Shown here one piece after another: positions 1 through 7,340 of a stretch of DNA of 7,921 nt. The notes under the pieces were generated by a model. The model was not told where the DNA came from and made no database searches. It was given only the letters and a program-made list of their open reading frames with translations. The stretch is from positions 1 to 7,921 of the forward strand of contig JANQRM010000639.1 of assembly GCA_028284565.1 (NCBI GenBank), in the 5' to 3' direction. Each line of letters starts with the position of its first letter. Positions within the stretch are counted from its first letter, which is position 1. Origin of the DNA: Anaerolineae bacterium (GTDB lineage Bacteria > Chloroflexota > Anaerolineae > Aggregatilineales > Phototrophicaceae). A program made the translations under genes and the position numbers.

Positions 1-410
1 CCATATCACGCCAAACCTAACCATTTATATTTGAATTCGGTTTGCATTCAATTTCAGAAGATAAGTTCAACAACTAAGTGTCGATTTTGGGATTGTTAAG
101 GTGCTGTTTGAGTTTTTAGCTCTAACGTTCTATCTTATCACATGAGTGAGTTGCTGTACAGTAATGTTTGAAAACTATAACGGATGGGTGCGTGTTGCAA
201 TTTGATGGGATGGTTCGTAATATCTAATCAACAGCCAATTCAAATTTGAGGACTGTTTATTTATCTAAAGTAATATGGTAGCTCTTTGATTGAGTTTGAT
301 ATGGAAATTAAATGCTATTTGGCGGGCGAACACACAGGTTCGCCCCTACAAGTCGTGTTTTTTGTGTGATTTCGATTATTTTGTATTTCTTTAAATTGAT
401 TCAGGTTAAT
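1..410. other. Non-coding stretch upstream of the CoA-transferase gene
   Basis: I see no convincing gene here: the stretch is AT-rich, with stop codons in all frames, no Shine-Dalgarno-preceded reading frame and no recognisable protein remnant. It contains the hairpin repeat at 324-345. Promoter-like hexamers for the following gene are weak. One example is TTGAGG at 247-252 with TAATAT 19 bases further on, too poor to call as a feature. The reading frame of the CoA-transferase stays open back to 312, but that extension runs through the repeat and encodes an unrelated 33-residue leader, so I treat it as untranslated. The window may simply begin inside an intergenic region. Confidence 0.6.
324..345. 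repeat. Short hairpin repeat, GGGCGAA / TTCGCCC
   Basis: A perfect 7-bp inverted repeat (GGGCGAA at 324-330, TTCGCCC at 339-345) with an 8-base loop, followed by CTACAAG. The block is far more GC-rich than the AT-rich DNA around it. The core resembles small palindromic elements that I recall as dispersed in many copies in intergenic regions of Chloroflexota and some cyanobacterial genomes, but only one copy lies in this window, so dispersal is not shown here. There is no T-run after the hairpin, so it is not a good terminator. It lies 66 bases before the CoA-transferase start and could sit in that gene's leader RNA. Confidence 0.5.
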
Positions 411-1220
411 ATGAAAAATTCAACGTATATTTCTTTGGGTGATGCTGTTGCATTGATTAAGGATGGGCATACTCTCGCATTGGGGGGGATGACGGTTTAT
501 CGTCGTCCAGTGGGTTTTGTCTATGGTTTGCTTAATCGGGCAGAACGTCCTAAAGATTTAACTTTAGTGTGCTTCACGGCGGGGTATGAGTCCGATTTGT
601 TAATAGGGGCGGGGTGTGTCAATGAGATTCGTTCCGCCTATGTTGGGTTGGAATCGTTTGGTTTTGCCCCGATGTTCACGCAGATGGCGCAATCTGGCGA
701 TCTAACTATTCGTGAAGAGACGGAAGCGAGTATTGTGATGGGAATCCGCGCACAAATTGCAGGGGTTGGGTTTATGCCTTCGACAGCGTGGCTTGGAACG
801 GACTTGCCCGGATTGCGTCCTGATGTGAGGACGATTATCGACCCCTATACTGAAGAAGAATTGACGGCTTTCCCTGCTATTCCGGTAGATGTAGCGGTTA
901 TTCATGGGGTGGCTGGTGATAAATTTGGCAATGTGATGGTGAACAATAATCTTGGGATTGATTTGGAATTGGTCTATGTGGCTAAGACGGTGATTGCGAC
1001 AGTGGAAACGATAGACGATAAGCTGTGTCCATCGATTGATGGGACGATTATCCCTTTTCCCGGCGTGGATTATGTGGTGCATCTGCCGGAGGGTGCGAAA
1101 CCCACGAGTTGTTATCCGCGCTATCCGCTTGATGGAAAACGCTTGATGGCATATGTGGATGCCTGTAATTCGGGTGAATTTGAGGCTTATTTAGAAGCAA
1201 TCTTGCCAAGTTCCGATTGA
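411..1220 (+). CDS. CoA-transferase family I subunit A (GctA-like)
   Basis: The 269-residue product resembles the alpha subunit of glutaconate-type CoA-transferases, which move CoA between carboxylic acids in the cytoplasm. Visible family features are the N-terminal ISLGDAVALIKDGHTLALGG (residues 7-26), DLTLV (49-53), the SDLLIGAGCV block (61-70), AYVGLESFGFAP (76-87), FMPSTAWLGTDL (121-132), DPYTEEEL (144-151) and the DVAVIHGVAGDKFGNV stretch (160-175). In family I enzymes of this type the catalytic glutamate lies in the B subunit, so this protein should need a partner, and none is visible next to it. ATG 411 is chosen because homology starts there and a modest AGG lies just upstream. The in-frame ATG at 312 would add residues encoded by the hairpin repeat. 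The substrate cannot be told from sequence. It is slightly shorter than typical GctA proteins (about 320 residues) but appears intact. Confidence 0.82.
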   Translation: MKNSTYISLGDAVALIKDGHTLALGGMTVYRRPVGFVYGLLNRAERPKDLTLVCFTAGYESDLLIGAGCVNEIRSAYVGLESFGFAPMFTQMAQSGDLTIREETEASIVMGIRAQIAGVGFMPSTAWLGTDLPGLRPDVRTIIDPYTEEELTAFPAIPVDVAVIHGVAGDKFGNVMVNNNLGIDLELVYVAKTVIATVETIDDKLCPSIDGTIIPFPGVDYVVHLPEGAKPTSCYPRYPLDGKRLMAYVDACNSGEFEAYLEAILPSSD

Positions 1221-1225
1221 AGTCA

Positions 1226-1254
1226 TTGCTATTCTGCGAATTTCACGTTATAAT
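1226..1254 (+). promoter_or_regulatory. Sigma70-type promoter of the thiBPQ operon
   Basis: A perfect -10 TATAAT (1249-1254) is preceded by TTGCTA (1226-1231, 4 of 6 matches to the -35 consensus) with an ideal 17-base spacer. Transcription would start near 1261, about a dozen bases before the first stem of the TPP riboswitch, which is the expected arrangement. The -35 begins only five bases after the CoA-transferase stop codon. Confidence 0.72.
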
Positions 1255-1272
1255 TGAGAGGAAAATAGATAC

Positions 1273-1373
1273 ACTGACTAGGGGAGTCCGTGCAAACGGG
1301 CTGAGAGGATGTGTGTAACGCCACATCGACCCTCCAACCTGATTCGGGTCATGCCGACGTAGGGAGCGTCATT
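1273..1373 (+). promoter_or_regulatory. TPP riboswitch (THI box)
   Basis: The thiamine-pyrophosphate-binding leader RNA is recognisable from the conserved CTGAGA (1301-1306), AACCTGA (1336-1342), ATGCC (1351-1355) and GTAGGGA (1359-1365). Closing stem P1 is TGAC (1275-1278) with GTCA (1368-1371). The P3-type arm pairs 1285-1291 with 1296-1302 around a GCAA tetraloop, and an extra stem pairs GATGTG (1308-1313) with CACATC (1322-1327). It sits between the promoter and an intrinsic terminator, upstream of a thiamine ABC transporter. That supports both the aptamer call and the transporter's substrate. TPP binding should stabilise the aptamer and switch the operon off. Confidence 0.95.
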
Positions 1374-1387
1374 ATATATTGTGCGAG

Positions 1388-1425
1388 CCATCCCTATGAC
1401 ACCCCGTTAGGGATGGTTTCGTTTT
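1388..1425 (+). terminator. Riboswitch-controlled intrinsic terminator
   Basis: CCATCCCTA (1388-1396) pairs perfectly with TAGGGATGG (1408-1416) around an 11-base loop, followed by TTTCGTTTT (1417-1425). It lies 15 bases after the TPP aptamer and 50 bases before thiB. Its 5' arm can instead pair with aptamer bases: 1391-1398 with 1358-1365, eight pairs including one G-U. The hairpin should therefore form mainly when TPP holds the aptamer closed. It would also stop any read-through from the CoA-transferase gene, which has no terminator of its own. Confidence 0.85.
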
Positions 1426-1462
1426 AGATGGACACCTCTAGTCATTTTCTCAGTTTATGGAT

Positions 1463-1467
1463 AGGAG
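1463..1467 (+). promoter_or_regulatory. Shine-Dalgarno site that fixes the thiB start
   Basis: AGGAG lies seven bases before GTG 1475. The upstream in-frame ATG 1457 has only pyrimidine-rich sequence before it and would place this AGGAG inside the gene. Starting at GTG also leaves a cleaner signal peptide (KSR followed by a hydrophobic run). Confidence 0.75.
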
Positions 1468-1474
1468 TGTCCGT

Positions 1475-2512
1475 GTGAAAAGCCGAATTGTCTCCCTCAT
1501 CATTATTGTCTTCTTGCTCCAAATTATTGCTGTTGCTCAAGATACAACCTTAACGGTTGTGACGCATGATAGCTTCAATGTGTCGCAAGAAGTATTACAA
1601 GCCTTTGAAGCAGAGACAGGTATTACAGTAGAGATTTTGCGATTGGGTGACGCAGGGCAGATGGTCAATCAGTCGATATTGAGCCGATCCAATCCGCTTG
1701 GGGATGTATTGTATGGTGTGGATAACACCTTCTTGGGACGGGCGTTAGATGCTGAGTTGTTTATCCCCTATGAATCGTCTTTGCTAGACAATGTCTCGGA
1801 CGAATTTATCCTCGATAGCGAATTCAATGTCACACCGATTAATTATGGGGATGTGTGCTTGAATTATGATAAAGCGTACTTTGAAGAGAACGAACTGGCT
1901 ATTCCTGAAAGTCTGGCAGATTTAACTGATGAGGCATATCGTAATTTGTTGGTCGTGGAAAATCCAGCAACATCATCGCCCGGCTTGGCATTCTTGTTGG
2001 CGACGATTGGCGAGTTTGGGACAGAAGGCGATTATACCTATTTGGATTACTGGTCGGAATTGGTTGATAACGAGATTTTGATTACGTCGGGTTGGTCGGA
2101 TGCGTACTTTGGGGCATTTACGGCTGGGAGTGAGGATGGAACGTATCCGTTAGTCGTGAGTTATGCGAGTAGCCCGCCCTTTACAGTGAATGATGATGAG
2201 ACTGAATCGGCAACGGGCAGTGTGGTCGCAGATGGAACATGCTTCCGTCAAATTGAGTTTGCGGGGATTTTATCGGGTACGGAAAAGGTTGAAGAGGCAC
2301 AGCATTTTATTGACTTTATGCTGAGTGTGCCGTTCCAAGAAGATGTGCCGTTCCAGATGTTTGTGTTTCCGGTAAATGAAGAGGCGGAATTGCCCGAACT
2401 GTTTGCGGAATTTGCGGATATTCCTGAGAACCCGGCGGTGTTATCCCCAGAAGAAATTGATGCGGGGCGTGAGCAGTGGATTGAGGCGTGGACGGAGCAA
2501 GTGCTACGATAA
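1475..2512 (+). CDS. thiB: Thiamine ABC transporter, substrate-binding protein
   Basis: This 345-residue secreted protein should capture thiamine (or its phosphates) outside the membrane and deliver it to ThiP. Residues 1-21 form a signal peptide (KSR, then about 17 hydrophobic residues) with a likely signal peptidase I site at AVA|QD. There is no lipobox cysteine. The mature part follows the E. coli ThiB/TbpA pattern: LTVVTHDSF (26-34), DVLYGVDNTFL (77-87), the TSSPGLAFLL block (167-176), GWSDAY (206-211), VVSYASSPPF (227-236) and a C-terminal QWIEAWTEQVL (334-344). Length matches the family (E. coli about 327). The start is GTG 1475, set by the AGGAG upstream. The stop overlaps the thiP start by one base (TAATG). 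Control is through the TPP riboswitch ahead of it. Function rests on both family resemblance and the riboswitch. Confidence 0.92.
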   Translation: MKSRIVSLIIIVFLLQIIAVAQDTTLTVVTHDSFNVSQEVLQAFEAETGITVEILRLGDAGQMVNQSILSRSNPLGDVLYGVDNTFLGRALDAELFIPYESSLLDNVSDEFILDSEFNVTPINYGDVCLNYDKAYFEENELAIPESLADLTDEAYRNLLVVENPATSSPGLAFLLATIGEFGTEGDYTYLDYWSELVDNEILITSGWSDAYFGAFTAGSEDGTYPLVVSYASSPPFTVNDDETESATGSVVADGTCFRQIEFAGILSGTEKVEEAQHFIDFMLSVPFQEDVPFQMFVFPVNEEAELPELFAEFADIPENPAVLSPEEIDAGREQWIEAWTEQVLR

Positions 2513-4182
2513 TGCGACTTCGTTGGCGTTGGCGGTATGGGATATTTCTCGTACCGCTATTATTTTTTGCTGTCTTTTTCTTCTATCCTTTATTGTCGAT
2601 ATTTGATGTCAGCTTGCGCCCTGATGGTCAGCTTGATTTGAGTGGGTTTTCTAAGCTGATTACATCGACCTACTATCGAGATACCCTCTTATTTACCGTC
2701 TGGCAGGCGTTTTTATCGACTATTTTGACGATTGGGCTGGCGATACCGAGTGCATATGTTTTTACGCGCTATCGCTTTCGGGGGAAATCTTTGTTGATGT
2801 CGATTGCGACTGTTCCGTTTGTGTTGCCGACGGTGGTGGTGGCGAGTGCGTTTACGGCTTTGTTGGGGACTCGTGGGCTGGTGAATACTGCCCTTATGTC
2901 CTTGTTTTCACTGGATGATGCGCCGATTCAATTGCAGGGGACGCTGACAATTATTTTAATTGTGCATGTATTTTATAACTATGCGATTGCGTTGCGGATG
3001 ATTGCGGGGTATTGGGCAAATCAGAGTTCTCGGATTGAGGAAGCCGCGCAGATGTTGGGTTGCGATGGCTGGCGACTGTGGTGGGAAATCCGCTTGCCCA
3101 TGATCCGTCCTGCTATATTTGCCGCGTCAATCTTGGTGTTTATCTTCACGTTTACGAGCTTTGGTATTGTGCTTATCTTGGGTGGGATTCAATTCGCTAC
3201 GTTGGAAGTGCAGATTTATTATCAAGCTCTCAACGTGTTCAATTTGCCCTTAGCGGCGGCATTGTCATTGGTGCAGATTGTTATCATGTTTGCGATGATG
3301 CTGGTCTATACGCGCTTGCAACGGGATATTCCATCCGCGACATTACAAAGCCAGCAGGTGATTGCTATCCCACCGAAAACAGCTAAGGAACGGTTATTGG
3401 TCTATAGCAACATTGGTTTGATGGTGATTTTGCTATTTACACCCTTACTTGCGCTTGTTTTGCGTTCGTTTGTTGGTGGTGATGGTGGTGCAACAGTTGA
3501 GTTTTATCAGGCTCTGAATGAGAACACGCGACGGTCTATCTTGTTTGTGCCTCCGTTGGTGGCGGTGGGGAATTCGCTGGTTTTTGCGATTTTGACGACG
3601 AGTTTGACGTTGGTGCTGGGTGTCATTTCTTCGTATCTGATTGCGATGCCAAGTGCGAGGCTAAGCCGATTGCTCGACCCTATTTTGATGCTTCCATTGG
3701 CGACGAGTGCGGTGACATTGGGCTTTGGTTTTATCATCGCGTTGGATGAACCGCCGTTGAATTTGCGGTCTTCATGGGTGTTGTTACCGATTGCTCATTC
3801 ACTGGTGGCGCTTCCCTTTGTGATTCGCAGTGTGTTGCCTTCGTTGCGGTTGATACCCTCGAATTTGCAAGAAGCTGGGCAGATGTTGCGTGCCTCGCCG
3901 ATGCAAATATTCCGATTTATCGAATTGCCACTGATTAGTCGGGGGTTGATTGTGGGGGCGACGTTTGCGTTTACGGTGAGTATGGGTGAGTTTGGTGCGT
4001 CGTTGTTTGTGGCTCGACCTGATACACCGACGATGCCGATTGTGATATTCCGTCTGTTGGGTCAGCCGGGCAGTACGAATTATGGGCAGGCAATGGCGAT
4101 GAGTTCGATTTTGATGGTGATTTGCACCATGAGTTTTGTCTTGATTGAGCGCGTACGGACGGCTGGGGTTGGTGAATTTTGA
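2512..4182 (+). CDS. thiP: Thiamine ABC transporter, fused permease
   Basis: This 556-residue inner-membrane protein forms the thiamine channel. Like E. coli ThiP (536 residues) it is two permease domains fused in one chain. Each half carries an EAA loop for docking the ATPase: EEAAQMLGCDGWRLWWEIRLP at 176-196 and QEAGQMLRASPMQIFRFIELP at 453-473. Around these are some 12 hydrophobic segments, for example at 10-30, 57-84, 98-118, 143-162, 203-224, 246-266, 299-318, 351-378, 389-410, 421-440, 478-499 and 530-545. The halves are joined by a polar linker at about 268-295. ATG 2512 overlaps the thiB stop by one base, indicating translational coupling. The in-frame GTG 2488 would place the start within thiB and has no usable ribosome site. 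The C-terminus overlaps thiQ by one base. Confidence 0.92.
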   Translation: MRLRWRWRYGIFLVPLLFFAVFFFYPLLSIFDVSLRPDGQLDLSGFSKLITSTYYRDTLLFTVWQAFLSTILTIGLAIPSAYVFTRYRFRGKSLLMSIATVPFVLPTVVVASAFTALLGTRGLVNTALMSLFSLDDAPIQLQGTLTIILIVHVFYNYAIALRMIAGYWANQSSRIEEAAQMLGCDGWRLWWEIRLPMIRPAIFAASILVFIFTFTSFGIVLILGGIQFATLEVQIYYQALNVFNLPLAAALSLVQIVIMFAMMLVYTRLQRDIPSATLQSQQVIAIPPKTAKERLLVYSNIGLMVILLFTPLLALVLRSFVGGDGGATVEFYQALNENTRRSILFVPPLVAVGNSLVFAILTTSLTLVLGVISSYLIAMPSARLSRLLDPILMLPLATSAVTLGFGFIIALDEPPLNLRSSWVLLPIAHSLVALPFVIRSVLPSLRLIPSNLQEAGQMLRASPMQIFRFIELPLISRGLIVGATFAFTVSMGEFGASLFVARPDTPTMPIVIFRLLGQPGSTNYGQAMAMSSILMVICTMSFVLIERVRTAGVGEF

Positions 4183-5201
4183 TGTTGGAATTGCGTGATG
4201 TTTCTCTCAGATTTGATGGTAACGCTGTCCTCAATCGTATTGATTTGACTGTCGAAGAGGGCGAGATTGTTTGCCTGCTGGGACCAAGTGGTTGTGGTAA
4301 GACGACATTGTTACGGGTTATCGCTGGGTTGCAAGATGAATTTGATGGTGATGTTTTACTGAATGGACAATCTATCAAGTCTATACCCGCGTCGAAGCGT
4401 GATTTTGGCTTAATGTTTCAAGATTTTGCGTTGTTTCCGCATATGAACGTTGCAGAGAATGTCGCGTTTGGCTTGAAGATGCAACATATCTCTAAGCAAG
4501 AACGAGAAAAGCATGTCCAACAAAGTCTTTTATTAGTTGGGTTGGATGGTTATCAAGAACGGGATGTGTCGTCGTTATCTGGTGGGGAACGGCAACGAGT
4601 TGCATTGGCACGGAGTTTGGCTCCAAATCCACGATTGTTAATGCTCGATGAACCGCTAGGGTCTTTGGATGCGAAGTTGCGGGATGAGTTGGCTATTGAA
4701 TTGAGATATAAGCTTAAATTATTGGGGATGACCGCTATTTATGTAACGCATGATCAACAAGAAGCTTTTGTGATGGGGAATCGAGTGGCAGTTATGAATG
4801 CAGGGCAGATTGATCAGATTGCAACTCCACAGAATCTCTATCATCAACCCAGTACATCATTTGTTGCGCGTTTCTTAGGCTTTGAAAATATATATGATGT
4901 TACCGCGTATGAAGATGGAAAGGCTGTGACTCTTGTTGGACGGTTTGAAATCAAAGAAAAGGATGCGGTGTCTTTATTATTTCACCCAGATTACCTTCAG
5001 GTAGTGGATTATGAAACGAGATTTATTGGACGAGTGATTTCTGTGGTATATCGAGGAGCTTTCTATTGGTTGCATGTTCTCGTCAATTACGGTGTTCTAT
5101 CTCTCAAACTTCCGTCAACTTCTTCATATTTTCCTCAGCTAGAAGACAAAATTTATGTTGAAATAAAGCCAGATGGAATTATTGCGTTTACCTCTAAATA
5201 A
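4182..5201 (+). CDS. thiQ: Thiamine ABC transporter, ATP-binding protein with C-terminal TOBE-like extension
   Basis: This cytoplasmic ATPase powers ThiBP. The ABC domain is complete: Walker A GPSGCGKT (34-41), Q-loop glutamine 80 in MFQDFALFP, signature LSGGERQ (132-138), Walker B LLMLDE (152-157), D-loop SLD (161-163) and switch histidine 190 in VTHDQQEA. The protein is 339 residues, about 100 longer than E. coli ThiQ (232). After FVARFLGFENIY (227-238) a beta-rich tail (about 240-336) looks like the TOBE region of PotA/CysA/FbpC-type ATPases. Sequence alone would allow an iron, sulfate or spermidine assignment. The thiamine role comes from thiB, thiP and the riboswitch. ATG 4182 overlaps the thiP stop (TGATG). 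TTG at 4179 is one codon upstream and less likely. No strong terminator follows on this strand. Confidence 0.9.
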   Translation: MLELRDVSLRFDGNAVLNRIDLTVEEGEIVCLLGPSGCGKTTLLRVIAGLQDEFDGDVLLNGQSIKSIPASKRDFGLMFQDFALFPHMNVAENVAFGLKMQHISKQEREKHVQQSLLLVGLDGYQERDVSSLSGGERQRVALARSLAPNPRLLMLDEPLGSLDAKLRDELAIELRYKLKLLGMTAIYVTHDQQEAFVMGNRVAVMNAGQIDQIATPQNLYHQPSTSFVARFLGFENIYDVTAYEDGKAVTLVGRFEIKEKDAVSLLFHPDYLQVVDYETRFIGRVISVVYRGAFYWLHVLVNYGVLSLKLPSTSSYFPQLEDKIYVEIKPDGIIAFTSK

Positions 5202-5226
5202 AAACGCCCCCGCAATTGGAGGCGTT
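5196..5226 (-). terminator. Intrinsic terminator of gyrB
   Basis: Read on the minus strand, the arms at 5218-5226 and 5203-5211 form a 9-bp stem with one G-U pair and a 6-base loop. A TTTTTATTT run (the last two stem bases plus 5202-5196) follows. It starts 19 bases after the gyrB stop, and its T-run covers the thiQ stop codon. On the plus strand the G-U becomes a C-A mismatch and only TTAAATTG follows, so it is a weak terminator for thiQ. Confidence 0.8.
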
Positions 5227-5245
5227 AAATTGTTGAGAACTTGTT

Positions 5246-7237
5246 TTAGATGTCCAGATTGCGGACTTGTTTGGCGTGGGTTTGGATGAAGCGTCGGCGG
5301 GGTGGCACACTTGCTCCCATTAGCATGTCGAATACGCGATCAGCTTCGGCGGCATCTTCTATAGTGACTTGTAAGAGGGTGCGAGTTTCTGGGTCCATGG
5401 TGGTTTCCCAGAGTTGGTCGGGATTCATCTCACCCAAGCCCTTGTAGCGTTGGAAACTCCATCTATCCGCATTTTTCAAGCCTTTTCTGGCTTTTTGTAG
5501 TACTTGTGCATCATCCATCCCAGCTTCTGGATAGACATACTCTTTGCTCTTGCCGTTTTTGAGCATGTAAATCGGTGGTTGGGCGATGTAGAGATGTCCT
5601 TCTTGGATAATCTCTGACATATGGCGGAAGAAGAAGGTTAATAGCAGTGTGCGAATGTGACTGCCATCGACATCAGCATCTGTCATGATGATTACGCGGT
5701 CATACCGAAGTTTTTCGACATTGAAGTCATCGTGAATGCCTGTGCCGAGTGCGGAGATGAGGGCTTTGATTTCGTTGTTGTCAAGGATTTTATCGAGGCG
5801 GGCGCGCTCGGTGTTGAGGATTTTCCCTCGTAAGGGGAGAATCGCTTGGAAGTGACGGTCACGCCCTTGCTTTGCCGAACCGCCCGCACTGTCACCCTCA
5901 ACGATGTAGATTTCGGCATCTTCGCCGTGATTCGAGCAATCGGCTAGTTTGCCGGGTAGGGTGCTACTTTCGAGCAGGCTAGGACCACTGCGTACCAAAT
6001 CACGGGCTTTACGGGCGGCTTCGCGGGCGCGCTTGCTGGTCATACATTTGTCGATGATGCGACGCGCTTCACGTGTGTTGAGTTCAAGGAATTCTTGCAA
6101 GGCTTCGGATGTGACTTGTGAGACTGCCCCTTGTACCTCTGGATTGAGGAGTTTGACTTTGGTCTGGCTTTCAAATTGCGGGTCAGGGTGTTTGACACTA
6201 ACAATCGCGGTCAAGCCCTCTAGTGTATCATTCCCAGAGAAATTGCCATCCTTGTCTTTGAGAATGCCTGCTTTACGGGCATAGCGATTAATCACACTGG
6301 TGATTGCTGAACGCAAGCCTGTGATATGTGTCCCGCCATCGGGGGTGTTAATCGTGTTGGTGAAGGCGAGTTCAGTCGTCGTTGCGGCATCGGTATACTG
6401 GAAGGCGACTTCGACACCGACATTATATATTTCACCTTTTTTATCTTCAAATTCGATTTCACGCTCGGCATATACCGTGTCATGTACTGCTTTACGATTG
6501 CGGTTCAAATAGCGTACAAAAGATTTTAGTCCGCCATCAAAGTAATAGGTGACTTCTTTAGGAATTGGCTTGATACGCTCATCGCGTAGTGTAATTGTCA
6601 CTTTGCGAGTAACAAATGCCATTTCCCTGAAGCGCGTTGAGAGCGTATTATAATTGAACTCATTGAAATCCATTACTTCGAAATCAGGAACAAACGTAAT
6701 TTCTGTTCCAGTTGGTTCACCTTTTTCAAGTTTACGTACTTTCTCGACATCCGACTGCGGAATCCCTGCGGCGTAATGTTGTTCCCAGACGTGTCCATCT
6801 CGGTAGATACGAGCGCGCAAATTGGCAGAGAGTGCATTCACAGCTGAGACACCGACACCGTGCAAACCACCACTGACTTTGTACGCAGAGTTATCGAACT
6901 TCCCGCCTGCACCTACTTCGGTCATGACAACTTCGAGAGCAGAGCGTCCAGTTTCTTTATGAGTCGCAACTGGAATTCCTGCCCCATTGTCGCCAATCGT
7001 TACGGAGTTATCATCATGGAGTGTGACCATGACATGATCGCAACGACCTGCAAGGGCTTCATCAATTGAGTTATCTACAACCTCGTATATGAGGTGGTGG
7101 AGCGCGCGACTGTCTGTCCCGCCAACGTACATCCCCGGACGACGACGAATATGTTCACGTGGGTCCATCTTGACGATGTTGTCTGCATCGTAGTTGTTGT
7201 TAAACGTCTCGTCTGGAGTTTTCGTCTTTTTTGCCAT
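5246..7237 (-). CDS. gyrB: DNA gyrase subunit B (type IIA topoisomerase ATPase subunit)
   Basis: The 663-residue product is the ATPase/TOPRIM subunit that with GyrA introduces negative supercoils. The GHKL ATPase domain shows [10 protein letters not shown] (31-40), the catalytic base E52 and Mg-binding N56 in [18 protein letters not shown] (83-89) and [15 protein letters not shown] (123-137). The transducer lysine is K360 in QTK. TOPRIM carries [15 protein letters not shown] (447-461), PLRGKILN (468-475) and the metal triad D520/D522/D524 in [12 protein letters not shown]. The tail has [18 protein letters not shown] (597-614) and VPPRRRFI (644-651). The length fits short GyrB proteins without the proteobacterial insertion. 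An AGAGGA Shine-Dalgarno (7244-7249) sits six bases before ATG 7237. No gyrA, dnaA or recF is adjacent, so ParE or a second B subunit is possible, but the motifs favour GyrB. Confidence 0.92.
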   Translation of the reverse strand: MAKKTKTPDETFNNNYDADNIVKMDPREHIRRRPGMYVGGTDSRALHHLIYEVVDNSIDEALAGRCDHVMVTLHDDNSVTIGDNGAGIPVATHKETGRSALEVVMTEVGAGGKFDNSAYKVSGGLHGVGVSAVNALSANLRARIYRDGHVWEQHYAAGIPQSDVEKVRKLEKGEPTGTEITFVPDFEVMDFNEFNYNTLSTRFREMAFVTRKVTITLRDERIKPIPKEVTYYFDGGLKSFVRYLNRNRKAVHDTVYAEREIEFEDKKGEIYNVGVEVAFQYTDAATTTELAFTNTINTPDGGTHITGLRSAITSVINRYARKAGILKDKDGNFSGNDTLEGLTAIVSVKHPDPQFESQTKVKLLNPEVQGAVSQVTSEALQEFLELNTREARRIIDKCMTSKRAREAARKARDLVRSGPSLLESSTLPGKLADCSNHGEDAEIYIVEGDSAGGSAKQGRDRHFQAILPLRGKILNTERARLDKILDNNEIKALISALGTGIHDDFNVEKLRYDRVIIMTDADVDGSHIRTLLLTFFFRHMSEIIQEGHLYIAQPPIYMLKNGKSKEYVYPEAGMDDAQVLQKARKGLKNADRWSFQRYKGLGEMNPDQLWETTMDPETRTLLQVTIEDAAEADRVFDMLMGASVPPRRRFIQTHAKQVRNLDI

Positions 7238-7340
7238 ATTGCATCCTCTTTGTTAAGTTTTTTTCGATGGAAGATACAGTTTTCTTGCTTGAGAAAATGC
7301 CACGATTTTCTGCATAAAAGTGGGCGATTCTCTTCTATTA

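Noticed and set aside
240..249. Palindrome TCAAATTTGA
   Set aside because: It is short and AT-rich in AT-rich DNA, and no promoter is clearly associated with it.
312..410. N-terminal extension of the CoA-transferase from ATG 312
   Set aside because: It runs through the hairpin repeat, has no Shine-Dalgarno, and gives a leader unlike the family. Homology begins at the protein from ATG 411.
702..1082. Minus-strand open frame inside the CoA-transferase gene
   Set aside because: Its composition (many His, Arg, Ile, Asn) is typical of an antisense shadow, and the plus-strand frame is clearly conserved.
1457..1474. ATG 1457 as the thiB start
   Set aside because: There is no ribosome site before it. 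AGGAG at 1463-1467 is ideally placed for GTG 1475, which also gives a cleaner signal peptide.
2376..2606. Open frame overlapping the end of thiB and start of thiP
   Set aside because: It is out of frame with two strongly supported genes, has low-complexity arginine/cysteine-rich content and no homology that I recognise.
5949..6529. Plus-strand open frames opposite gyrB
   Set aside because: They are antisense to conserved GyrB motifs, have no ribosome sites, and have biased Ser/Arg/Leu composition.
7280..7297. Hairpin TTTTCT / AGAAAA in the gyrB leader
   Set aside because: It has only six mostly A-T pairs and is likely chance. It is not a terminator or a known leader element.
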